From: Streblospio benedicti
Lineage: Eukaryota; Annelida; Polychaeta; Spionida; Spionidae
Assembly (NCBI GenBank): GCA_019095985.1
Contig: CM032660.1
Span: 13,245,975-13,309,974 of the forward strand
Direction: 5' to 3'
DNA: 64,000 bases
Shown: in pieces, positions 13,508 to 25,400 of the stretch
Numbering within the stretch: the first letter of the stretch is position 1
Layout: each line of letters opens with the position of its first letter
Notes under the pieces: generated by a model
What the model was told of the DNA's origin: nothing
Databases searched by the model: none
What the model saw: only the letters and a program-made list of their open reading frames with translations
Program-made: the position numbers and the translations under genes

Positions 13508-14382
13508 GGAAAAAGTTGTGAAACAAATATTCTTTCCATTATTTCAAAAATTGACAAATATGCTATAATCATTATTTTTCATGACTATTTTTTAAAATAA
13601 AACTTACCATCCTGTTTAAATAATCACGCAATATTTGCACTATGTTCATATAGTTGCCAATAATTGACAAACTTTTTACAACCCACTCGAACCCAAATAA
13701 ATGCCATTTTTGTTACCTTTGATGCGGTATGATAGCCATTAACCTCATATTTTTGATATAAAAACACTCACCATCTACCATATTTGGTTATTGCATATGA
13801 TGAAAAGAATATATGAAATAACCTTTTATAAGAAAAGTCTGTATATATGCATTTTTAGTACATTTGGGTCAAAATTGCGATTTAGGGGTAGGGGTAAACA
13901 ATTAATCATAAAGTCAATACTAGAGGGCCTATGGTAGTGAGGTGTATGTCATTTTGTTCCTAAATGAGCATACCTTTTAATAAATACCATTTGAATGGCT
14001 ATATCAGCATACAGGCTTTTCAATAAATATGTTAATGCACAAGCCCAAAATCAATGCACCACGTTTCGTGTTACCAGGCTGCTTCATTGACCTCCCTCCA
14101 GCACTGTATGTATATATTCCAACAGAAAATACTTTTCATAGAAAGGCCAATCAATTAGCTTTAAAATGACACCATATAAGCCTGTGTACACAGCTTAGTT
14201 TTCATATAAGAGCTAATTAAATCAGTGGAAGGGTGTTTCAGTTTTTCCGATTTTTTTCTCCGACCCTTCGATACTAAAATATCCATAACTTTTTATTGTC
14301 AAGGTTGTATAACATCCAACATGTCAAAAGTTAAAGCTAAGATATCAGGCTTTAATAATATATGGGTCTCCAAAAATCCCAA
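13508..14382 (-). repeat. Right terminal inverted repeat of the 4.6-kb element
   Basis: Reverse complement of the left repeat, with scattered substitutions and small indels, so the element is not brand new. Confidence 0.85.
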
Positions 14383-15815
14383 AGGGGGTTACGGTGGCCC
14401 GCGGTCCAATTGGTGACCCAGCATGCTCGCATATAATGGACACAGCGGCTCAATGCGTACGAGTTCGATACTGCGCCATGAGTCACCATATCTCTAGTAC
14501 GTGCATCAAGAAAATCAGCGATGTATGTTGGAAAACACATCTGCTGCCATATCTAGTGATCAAAATTCCAAATTTATGCTCCTGCTGAATAGCATCTAGA
14601 TGGTAATGATGATAATGCTAGTGGAATTCTCGTCCGTCCGTATTGCTGATGTTTATCAACTAAAGTATGAGTCGATAGAGATAATCAAAAACAACCTGCA
14701 TAAGGTATGATACAGAATCATAGTGATATATTATTAGCCAAAATTTATTAATGATTGAAGAAATTAACATGCACGTACTGTTTATTATAAGAATTGTCTG
14801 ACGATGATCAATTACCTAGTTGAATCTGTCGTCATATATATTATTTTGTTAATTCTTTAAGAAACGAAACAATCTTATGATTCAAGAATGTTGTACTAAT
14901 ACAATGGTTTGGACTTTTAGTAGTTTATGATACAATTAGCAATACGTGATAAACGTTATCGGGTTAAACCATTAATAGTATGTCATGAAAAATACGACTT
15001 CAGAAAACATACTCTCAATGCATGTATAGGATTATAGTAGATAAGTCAAATTATGGCATTGAGTATGCTAAACACATTCCAGCATAGGGAGATCCAGGGA
15101 TTGTCACTCTACAGGATCTGGTGGAATTCTTCAACCCAGATTGACCAGTTCACATGCCAAGATCTTCTGTAAACACTTGTTTTTACACAAAGTGATACCG
15201 CCCTTGGCCTCTACAACTATTGCATAATGCCCGCGTCAAACACTGAAGATTAGGATGCAAGGTGGACATATGATGGTGCAATTTAAATATGATGACCGAT
15301 GAAAGCGCATCTGAGTTTCGTTTGGAACCATATCAGTCCTTTAGGCATCAGATAAGGTCCATTATATGTAAAAATGGTAAAATATTGAACAGAGTGCGGG
15401 ACTTACAGTGCCCCATAATATGGTGCAAAAATGTGGTACTTCACGTGATTATACTAATTTGAGTTGCTCAGTGACCCATGACTGACCGTCTGTGTTGCAT
15501 TTGGACTTGCCCATATGGCTAAACCAGTATTTTGGTTGCCATCTTGATAGAATGGATTCACTGACCACGAAAACCTACTCATTCGCCAAAATCAATGTTC
15601 TATGTCGAAAAGTTAGTTCATTATCACCAAAAGTATTATTGCCCTTCATTACAGTTGACATATTGGATTTGAAAGTCAAACAATGAACATATTTTCCAGC
15701 ATACGACAGGTTGGAATTCAGCATGTTTAGATTATGTAAAATCCACTGTATGACAAACTCTTATGTAAAATGCCTAGCAAAAGTTGTATTTCCTGAAAAC
15801 TATCCTTGACTATAT
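14383..15815. other. Intergenic, probable repeat debris
   Basis: No gene is supported. A GTTCGATACTGC phrase with a loosely A-box-like string upstream (14400-14490) could be a worn tRNA-like repeat, but I would not call it. Confidence 0.35.
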
Positions 15816-16091
15816 CAACCCTTGTTCAATCACGAACATGACCTGTGACCTTGTTCATCCCCTCCAATCATCAAAATTGCATTAGAATTGGGTTTCCCAT
15901 GCCAAATTCAGTGTAAAACGTTAGGATTACATATTATTCTAGCCCTAATAGTAAAAAAGTTACGTATAATCTATGTACCTGACGCCATCATGGCAGCCAT
16001 CTTGGATTTCGGGAGGAACCAATTGTCTGGGAGCGTGGTTCCCAATATCTTTGGAACCGGCATACCTTAAAACCCCTACACGCAAAGTTTA
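15816..16091 (-). repeat. Repeat fragment B, right copy, inverted
   Basis: Reverse-complement match to 8801-9090 (CATGGCAGCCATCTTGGATT, GGAACCA.., AAAACCCCTA). It contains a perfect direct repeat TGACCT-G-TGACCT (15839-15851), a DR1 nuclear-receptor-type motif; the left copy has only a degraded version. Confidence 0.55.
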
Positions 16092-16340
16092 ATGCTTTCT
16101 GCCAGAAGTGAACATGTACGCCTGTATTTGTCACATCTCTGCCCCACTACCAGTAACGTTTGACGTTTTATATTCTGGGTCGAGTGATGTGTACAGAAAT
16201 CGTGAATCATTTTCTTCCTTCCTTGTGTGCTGGGAACTTGGCCTACATACGGCAATTTTTCATATACACAAATTGGCAAACCTGCTGTTAAGCTTGAGGA
16301 CCCCAAGTTTAACAGTGCTTCTTCACCCCACAAGGGGTGG

Positions 16341-16395
16341 GGGGGGGGTCGTGTGAACCCCCCGAACCCCCCCTGCTTACGCCCTTGGTGTCACT
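16341..16395 (-). repeat. Repeat fragment A, right copy, inverted
   Basis: CTGCTTACGCCCTTGG preceded by C/G-rich sequence. It is the inverse of the fragment at 8218. Confidence 0.45.
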
Positions 16396-16564
16396 CGTAT
16401 CACAGTGGTCTCAAACTCAACTGATACCTCCCACGCCCTTCCCACCAGGTTTGAGTTGAGTGTGAAACGATTAGAGAGGAGAGGACAGGCGATTAGCAAT
16501 GATTAGGGACACGTGCTATTAAAGTTTACATGTATGAGACCGCTCTTAAAACCAAATGTTTCAG

Positions 16565-18064
16565 GTTGTCAACACTTCATTCTCGCTGCCGATAGACCAC
16601 AAGATGGCGTCAGTGCGCGACAAGATGGCGGCGATGCGCGGGCTCGCGACACTGACGTGCGCAGACGACGCCGTGCGCAACTCCAGTCACTTGTACAAGC
16701 TCGGTTCGGTCGTCGTCATACACAAAGTAACCGACGCTACGTGCACTTTGCTAGATGCTGTTGCTATGACTGTACCGCGATTGCATGTGCGGATGTGGAG
16801 AAGTGAAATCCGCCCAATCTAAACATTATTAAGAATTAATTATAGTTATGAGATAGTTAAATTTATTACACGATTGCTGGTGGTGTGACAAACTGAACAA
16901 ATGCATTGATTCATATATTGGTAAAATAGTGATTTTTTAATTACAACATCTTAACACGAGTATAATGCCCGTAATAACATCTCAACTGTTTGCTACAGTT
17001 TCGTCTGTTCATCTGCTTTTCCCGGAAGTCTGGCACCCAAAGCTGGAAGCGCTTCCTCCGGGAGTCCCAAGGTCTGAGCGGCAAGCCTCTCCAGGACACT
17101 TATGTAAATTTCCAGGTACATTTGCACATACTTCAGTTGCACGAACCGTGTACAAGTATCCTATGTGTGTTATTAGAGCGTGTATAATTATCGTCGATAT
17201 AGTGAAGCAAGAATGACGTGACTGATGTTATTTATTCTTTTTCAGGATTTGTCGAAAGATGAGAAGAGATACATTCTCAAGAATTACTTCAAGCTAATGA
17301 CGATTCGGCACCCGTATGACCGTCTCTGGTCAGCGTATAACGACAAGTTCACGTCAGGAAACCCACGATTTTTGTATGAATATGGACGGGAAATTGTGGG
17401 ACGATTTGACCCGAATGTTTCAGATCATAGAAAGCAGTGTGGTACTGACGTTACTTTCACCGAATTTGTCAAGTGGGTGATCTATGAAGCAAAGACGAAA
17501 AAGTCAGCCAACAGTCATTGGATGTCGTACATTCAACTCTGTGACCCGTGCAATATTAAATATGACTTGATTTCTAGCACTGAGAGCATGCACAGTGATA
17601 TTCAGTATCTCACTAAATATTTGAATTTGCCTCAAGTTGACGTTCTTCCCACGTTTTATGATGTCGTAGAAGCGGCCAAGCGAAATCCCATTTTGTCACA
17701 CAATCCTATCAAATATGGTTATAGCAAACAGTCGGTTATTGAGTGTTTTACTTCTCAGTGGTTCCTGCAGACCAAATGGGAGTCTCTCAAGAATGTAGGA
17801 TTTGTAGAGCAAGGTACCACTATACCAATTCAATTCCATAATGTCAGCACGAGAGAACGGAATTGGAATCTCACGAACACCAAGATTATGGAATGTGTGG
17901 TTAAAAAACTACTTAACAATAGATCTGAGAAAGATGCACTGTCATTAATTAGTGATAGAAAACGACTTTTAAAGAACAAAGCATTTGAGATGCTAGATGA
18001 AAGTTTGAAAAGACAGCTGTATGAAGTATATGAACCAGATTTTCTTATGTATGGTTATCATTAA
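16565..18064 (+). CDS. Carbohydrate sulfotransferase of the HNK-1/chondroitin 4-O type (N-terminus missing)
   Basis: Three exons join in phase 0: 16565-16726, 16999-17115 and 17246-18064 (stop TAA), giving 365 visible residues. Exon 2 carries the 5'-phosphosulfate-binding loop in the form SRKSGTQSWKRFL, equivalent to PKVGCTNWKR in vertebrate relatives; the Cys is replaced. Exon 3 begins with the 3'-phosphate-binding motif RHPYDRLWSAYNDK and continues with the family's NSHW, LCDPCNIKYD and tail motifs. Such enzymes are type II Golgi proteins that move sulfate from PAPS to glycans. The exon bearing the cytoplasmic tail and membrane anchor is not visible. Exon 1 is preceded by an acceptor (AAATGTTTCAG), so an upstream exon is expected. 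Exon 1 also contains two in-frame CAAGATGGCG starts at 16603 and 16624. The glycan substrate cannot be inferred. Confidence 0.85.
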
Positions 18065-19445
18065 TCGTAATGTGGTTACATGACACAAAAGAATAAATAA
18101 TGCAACTGTTTCTTGTTTATTGGAAATAGATATCACACACATACAGGTATATAAGTTTCGTATAAATTATTAATGGAATGACACTTTCAATATGTCAATG
18201 TTCACTTCAACACAAGGGCACCGTTACATTGTTTTCACGGCAGCCGGTACTTATCAACTTACACCATCAACACACCAATTAAGTTAATTGGAGAGATGCA
18301 TTTCTGCCACTGTCTTTGCATTATGATCAACTAATGTTATAAAACTGTTGCTAACCACAGGTAACATGTTTTTCTGAGGTAAAAAATAAGTCTATAGTTG
18401 TGCACCAATGCACACCTTTATGGCATTTATCCATTAAATATGCAAAGGTTAAAATGTGATAGTCCTGTACCATGAAAGTTAAGTCGTTAATTATTGGAAT
18501 CATGTGCTATCTGGATACAGATTTTCCACCAATTTAGCAACGGTAATGTGAATTGAAATTACATTTTGTTCTATATATCCAATTTTCCGGGGGAAAATAG
18601 TTCAAATTTTCTGGTTTTACAAAAAAATTTTTTTTAGGGTTTTTAAAAAGAAAAAATGGAAAATACCTTTNNNNNNNNNNNNNNNNNNNNNNNNNNNNNN
18701 NNNNNNNNNNNNNNNNNNNNNNNNNNNNNNNNNNNNNNNNNNNNNNNNNNNNNNNNNNNNNNNNNNNNNNTTTAGGGGACTTGCCATATAGTTTATCATG
18801 CACAGTGGTGTGCAATTAAATTTATTTACTACCACCTCCCAAGTTTAAATAACTTTCATTCATTTAATATGTAACTTTCTCGGTGACAAATAACGACGAC
18901 AGTATTATTCTGGTCCTACAAGCGTGGAACCAATGTACTAGTTTTTACACTACAGGACAATTGTTACATGTCCTGTATTTGAATACTTGTAGATCGGGAC
19001 TGCAGGCCAGTGACCACCTCGCTATGCTGAACAAGAAGTTTACATACACAATCAACAAAGTCGTGTAAAGTAGTTGTATTTTTAAAAACTATTAAAACCA
19101 GGTAATCACCTCTTAATCTCCAAGTTGGTAATGCATCTCACCTGGCAACTCACCTGTCAAAGCATCCGTCACTGTATCTCCTAATAAATTTCTTGTACTT
19201 GCCCACACTATCTCATTCAATCTCCCAAAATATAAAGTAAAATTCAAACATTGTCTTATTACTTACTACCACATATGACCCATATCATATGATCTAAACA
19301 TCACTCAATAGATGTAGACTAGATAAAATATCACAAAGACACGAGTAAATTAAGGGTTGCTTCTAAAACCAAAACATTGCCTTTTATCAACAATAACCTT
19401 CTGCAATGTTTGCGCCCGCTTCCTCTTTTGCCATTGATTCTCGTT
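18065..19445. other. Intergenic with a 100-N assembly gap (18671-18770)
   Basis: Exactly 100 Ns mark a scaffold join of unknown true length. Flanking sequence is A/T-rich. I see no exon here, but anything inside the gap, such as an upstream exon of the following gene, would be missed. Confidence 0.8.
18092..18097 (+). terminator. AATAAA polyadenylation signal of the sulfotransferase gene
   Basis: A canonical hexamer 28 bases after the TAA stop, consistent with a very short 3' UTR. Confidence 0.55.
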
Positions 19446-22400
19446 ATGTCCACCACACGTCCATCATCAACGCGACAATGTGAGAAACCCCCACCCCCTT
19501 CCCCACCCCATCCGGAGACCACCCACCGTGATCATCCCCCATGTTCTCCCAGGCGCCCCACGTGCCGCTGGCAGACGGTGGCGGGCGTGCTGGGCGGCTC
19601 GCTCGCCGTGGTCGTGCTCGTGGGTGTGGTGGCCGGGGTCCTCGTCAACGCGGCTCGCCACCGACCGCTCACGGTCACAGGTAAGGCCTCTCGGGGATCT
19701 ATTGAGGGGTATACAGGGTCAAGAAATTCCGCATTCTTAACTTTTTAGCCTCATTTCCCATATCTCTGATTGTTGATTGCCCTAGAATGCTTTAGCCCTT
19801 TTCGCCACATCCCACAAATTTAAGGCGTTTTCCCACATCCCAAGTCCTATATAATATTTACTATGTCTTTATATTTGCAATTTGTTTAATTTTAGACGAC
19901 ACAGATGGTCTCATTGTTGTTGTTTTTTTACTACTTATTCTGTGTGTTTGGAGACAATTTTTTTTTGTTTTTGTTTAATTTAGTTTATTCCGAAGTTTCG
20001 ACACGTAAGTGTCCTCTTCAGGGAATATTATTTTAATTAACAATTTATAAAAACGTAAAGATCAAGAAATAGCCTAAAAACTATGTCTTTACAATACACA
20101 CACACCAGGGCCGGTGGTGCTTATAGTACATCCATGCAACTGGTCGTAAACTCTTCTTAAATATATATATTCCCCATCTGCTTGCCCTCTAGGCCCACCA
20201 AAAGAGAGTTATTTGGAAAAGCTGGAAAGAATTCGGAGAAAATTACAGACAAGTACATCGCTTAAGGTGGCGCTCAAACCATTCACAGATGTCAACAATG
20301 AAGTGATGAGAAACTACACGTTTGTTATACAGCCTCGTTCATTAACGGAGATCCAAACGATCGTAAAAGCAGCTATTTCTCAAGGTAAGCAGCCTAAAAT
20401 TTAGAATGTTGAAGTAACAAAAAAACAAAACAAAACAAAACAAAACAACAACATAAAAAACAAAAAACAAAACAAAACAAAAAACAACAACAAAAACACA
20501 CACACAAACACAACAACAACTAACAAAAACACACATACAAAACACAAAACAAAAAAGTCAAATTATGCTGTGCCGATTTAGAAACAAGATGTATGCGCGT
20601 GGGCAGTGTTTCAGGGAGGGGTGTGGGCGGCGTGGAGGGAAACGCACTGGTGCTACGATGTAGCCTGTATACCCAATCAATGGTAATCTATAGGTGGTCA
20701 CCCCACTTTGTTCTGTTCATTATTTAACCATTTGAAGTCATACATAGCGGCTTAACCCCCCGCCCGCATTTCACACTGAGGATGATAGCTCCAGATGATC
20801 CCGTTTTGGGAATCCTGGGTGGATAGTGGGTTATCAGGCATCCTCAAATCTCGAGTTATATGGTTTGATCGGTGATCACTGGCGGGAATAGCGCACCTTT
20901 GGCCGATTCTGGTCGAAATATTTTAATCACCTTTCCTCGGATGGTTTTTTTTTTCGGTCGATAGGCTCACGTTACGGATTATTGATCTGCTAATCTGAAC
21001 CATCCGCTAGTGTTTTACAAGTCGTTTTATGAAGCCTAGCAACTTTATGGATCACGATATATACCCATATTTAGTACATTGAATGCCATGTTCGAGCTTT
21101 TCTGTACATGAAATATTTAGTAGTCGCCATTCAGGCTGGGAATCTATCTACTATTTATTGTAGAAAACATGCACGTTGTGTATGCATCAAATCTTTGGCG
21201 ATAATAATACAAATATATCGTTCTCACTTACGGTTGGCTCGAGGTAAATGTAAATGTAAATGTGCCAGTTTATAGTCATGATTCTAGTGCTCTCACGACT
21301 TTACATTCACACCAGGCCGTTGGCATCCTTATCACATCATATCTTTCTCAACTCCCCGTGGGGCATACAGCACAATTGCTGCCGTAGCGGCGCAGACGTG
21401 CTAATCATTCACATTTGCGTTCACTCGTCTGACCTGTACCTATTTAAAATATATCGGACGTATATCGGATTCTTTTAATCACAGGTCTCCACGTGACAGC
21501 AGTTGGTGGAAACTCGTTTCCGATTCTCTATCCAGGGGAAGAGGCTGTGGTGATCGACACTACCAGCATGACGGCTAGAGATGACGGGCAGCCAGCTGTC
21601 ATTAGTCAGAGTGATGTGGGTAATACTGACCATTACCTAAAATATCTTATTGCTCACGCATATTTGCAATTACACACAGGTTTAGTGTGTTGTATTGTAT
21701 AAGTTTATTTCTCGTCAATCGAATGCATAGTAGAATATTACATATAAATGAAGTTTAATTGATAGATACTTCCGGAAATAAACCAGGTAGCTTTCGCATA
21801 TTCACCCTGGCAAAGGACTTTTCATGTATTAGTGCTCTGTTGCAACCATGCTGGTGGACCGTACTTCGGCTAGTGAAACATATGCTTTACAGCGGGCTTA
21901 AAGACCACCTCTGTATTGAGACCAGCTGTGATGTAGCCACGCTCTTCAACGGTCATGCCTTATATTTGATGCACTCGCGTTGGGAGCTCCACTAATTGCA
22001 CCGCATAAACCAATAACCATTGCAGAAACACCGCAAACACATTGCATATGTGCACGTACGCCCACGAATATCTTTATCATACAACAATAAATGACTGCGG
22101 ATCTTCATACTCACGGCGTTTAGGGTTCGGGCGGCGCGGTGGTGCGCGTGCTGGCGGGAGTGCCTGTGGCCGGGCTGCGGCGCGCTCTGGCCGGAATAGG
22201 CTTCTACCTTCCCGGGCTGCCCGGAGACAAGGGGGGAGACGACGGCGGCGACACCACAGTGGGTGACGCCATTGCGGCCGGCGCTTATGTACGTATTTGA
22301 ATGTCTATTGAAGTACTTGGTCGATATGTTGGTATGGCTTTGATTAAGGTGGGCTATGCTTATAACTCAAATAACAGTATGAATTTTACATTGGCTTATA

Positions 22401-25400
22401 TTGATATGTGCAAATGTGAAAACATGTGTCTAAAAATGAATGTTATAGAAAAAATATAATTACTAGAATTGGTCATGCAGCGACTCAATGTTCTAGAGTT
22501 GGTAACAGTCACTGTTCTAGAGTTGGTAACAGTCAATGTTCTAGAGTTGGTAACAATCACGACATATCTATCTACGAAAAGAAATGCAATACTTTAAACC
22601 ATTAGGTGGGGCAACCCTTTGATACTATATAAACCCCTAGCTCTTCCCTCCATCCAGATCGGCGGTGACAGGCTGCTCTCGGGCACCCTCGCCTCTCGTC
22701 TGCAGGCCGTCGTGCTCGTGGACGGGCGCGGGCACATCCGGTTGGTCGGCGAGGACGTAGGCTGGGGCCTCAACAGAAACAGCAGCAACAGCAGTAATAG
22801 CAGCAGTAATAGCAGCAGAAGCAGCAGCACTGATGACGTCATGAGCAGCGACACGAGCCTGCTCCACACGTTGCGCTGCTGTCTTGGCATGTGCGGCGTC
22901 TACTACGACTTGGTGTTCTCCGTAAGCACTGACAAAATTAAGAAACTTTAATGCATACGTTGCACTGTATTGGTCACTCATTGGTAACTTATGAAGTTGG
23001 CTAATTATACTGACAGGAAAAGTGTAATTTGCAGGTAGAACCAGCATATCGTGTTACAGTTAACGTGCTAGAAATGACCCTGAGGGAGGCTATTGCTTCA
23101 GACACAGTGACACAGTATCAAGGTATGACAACTCTTTAACGTTTGGCAGTCTTACTGAACTTGTACAACTTTTCGCCTTTTGGTAATTTAAAATATTCCA
23201 CAAAGCACTAATGCCAATAAAGTCATTATAATAATATTACTTAAAGTGGTTAGTAATGTAAATTGTTGTCAGTAACGACTAAAGTAAAAATTGGTCGGCT
23301 TAAACTAAGGGCACAACCGGCACTGAAGTGCGGGTATATTTGCCGCGCGGCTTCTTCAACGGCAGTGTCCACAGATTCTTTTCTCATGCAGTGACAACCG
23401 TAAGTTATGGGCACAACTGACAGTATTGGAAGTAAACTTTTCTTCAGTTCTGGGGAGCTTATAAAAGGCAGTACTGGCTTAGTACTGGTCAGTGGGTCAC
23501 TAAACACCAGTGTCAGTACTGTGTCAGAAGTCTACTGATGAAGTACAGTTGAGAGGCAGTAGGGAGGCAGTAGAAGAAACTTCTGCTACGGTCTCCGTGC
23601 TGCCTCTAAAACACATACGTTCCCCTCATATTGGACGCGCACTAATCTCTATAGTCTTCGAGGTTTTTGTCAGATGAGAGGCAGTAGAGAAGCAGTACTG
23701 CCAGTTGCCCCCTAGGCTTTAATTTGTCCATCAAGCCAGTGCATCAGTAAACGTATGTGTGTTCATGTTTGGTTTTAGGGCTGTGGCTGCCTCTCACAAG
23801 TTGGGGAGCTAAGCAGTGGGACGAATACAACGCAAACCAAACGATAGCAGCAGACTATGATCCATGGAGCGATGTGGTCGTTTTCAAACATCTGTGAGAT
23901 GCTTTTAAATTGTTGTTATTTCTTTCATAACACTCTGTGATACGTGGGGATCACGTGATTCAAATTTATTTGAAACAAAGCGGAATCATTTGCAGATAAG
24001 TCACAAATAAGAGTTCCTGTAAGCTCAATCACTGCGTATAATATGTGCGCGATCATCAAATAAGGCAGATTGTTTTTTTTTTTAAATTAGTGGAAATGCA
24101 ATTATGATAGGCAGTTGTTTTGGTGTCATATTATGTCTACATCTTATAGCAACTTTAAAGTAGTTACAAAATCATTGTATTTTCGACCTTTCACACAGAT
24201 TATCTAATCATTTAATAAGTAGTGTCTGTCACAACGTGTTGGTGCTCTGCACCTACATGGTTTTTATTCCAACTCATATCAAAAGGGAATATACATACAG
24301 TGACATTCGATCAAGTATAAAATCTGAACTTGAGAGTCCCAGCTTGCTATAAGACGCACTTTTCTTAAAGCCGTGCCACTATTACTCCATTAGCTCAAAG
24401 CTACTCTTGTAGAACCCGCGTAGAAGACGTTACGTCGGCCATCCCCGTCGAAAACATAACGACCCCTCCAACGACACCGGTGGTGTACACAACGCGCCTC
24501 GCACCGCATATGAGGTCCACCCTTCGGAGAAGACGGGACAAGGGCGCGACGACGGGAAACACCGAGTCCATCCACGGTGCAAGGGTGAGCTCTTACAGAG
24601 TGTACGTACTATGTAACGTGTGATGATAATGAGGAAAACTGTCGTTAAATTAGTGTTAACTCCCGTCCCTGCGTGTATGAGTTGGTCGATTTCCGCTCGG
24701 TGTTGGGAACTTTAGAACTCGAGCGGTGGAGTGGGAAGCATATTCTCAGCTGTAATATAACCACGTATTTCAGACAATCGCCAGTTCCATACGACTTTCA
24801 TACATCCAGTGGAACGGTTCTACTGATTTGATTACAAGTGCTACGGACCATCCACTGGTCACTGGGGTGGACTCAGGGCCTATGTTGGGACTTGCCATAT
24901 TAGATGCTGTGACAGCTGTGAAAGCCGCCACGTTTATAGATGTACGTATATTTATTGGCTGAAAACAGCATTGAAAATAGTTCATACACAAGGATGGTGT
25001 AAATGTAGCTTAATGTATGTAGGTCTACGTTTAATGCACATAAATGGATATCGTATTAAAATGTTTCAACGAGTTCAACGTTATGAATTTTAGATTCAAT
25101 AAATGAAATATGTGTTATACGCTGAGGCTGAGCAAGTCAATTGCAACATGCAGAACCATTGTTTGAAAATATCGTTTAATCAGAGAACTATGGAATTCGT
25201 CACATAGAACCTTGCTGTCAAAGAACATTAATAGGAAGCTCCATTTTCTTATGATCTTTAAAATATACACACAAAGTCATCTACAAGGCTGGTTATGGAG
25301 GATCAGGTGGTGGACCATCGGTGAACGTGGAACTGTCAAAGATCCCCGACTCTTTATGACACAATATAGTCACTGTCAATAATATTCTTGTATTGAAACA

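Larger units (their letters stand above)
9739..14382. mobile_element. 4.6-kb DNA element with very long terminal inverted repeats
   Basis: The two ends are long inverted repeats of about 875 bases each (9739-10612 and 13508-14382), starting TTGGGATTTTTGGAGACCC on both sides and matching base for base over long stretches with scattered differences. The 2.9-kb interior (10613-13507) carries only short frames, the longest about 133 codons at 12636-13037 with no recognisable domain. No clear target-site duplication is visible: the eight flanking bases are AGCAGGAC and AGGGGGTT. Long repeats with a non-transposase interior resemble foldback or Mutator-like non-autonomous elements, but the superfamily is not determined. 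Confidence 0.75.

Noticed and set aside
14400-14490. tRNA-like repeat next to the right end of the long-TIR element
   Set aside because: Only a B-box-like GTTCGATACTGC is convincing; the A-box and a second copy are missing.
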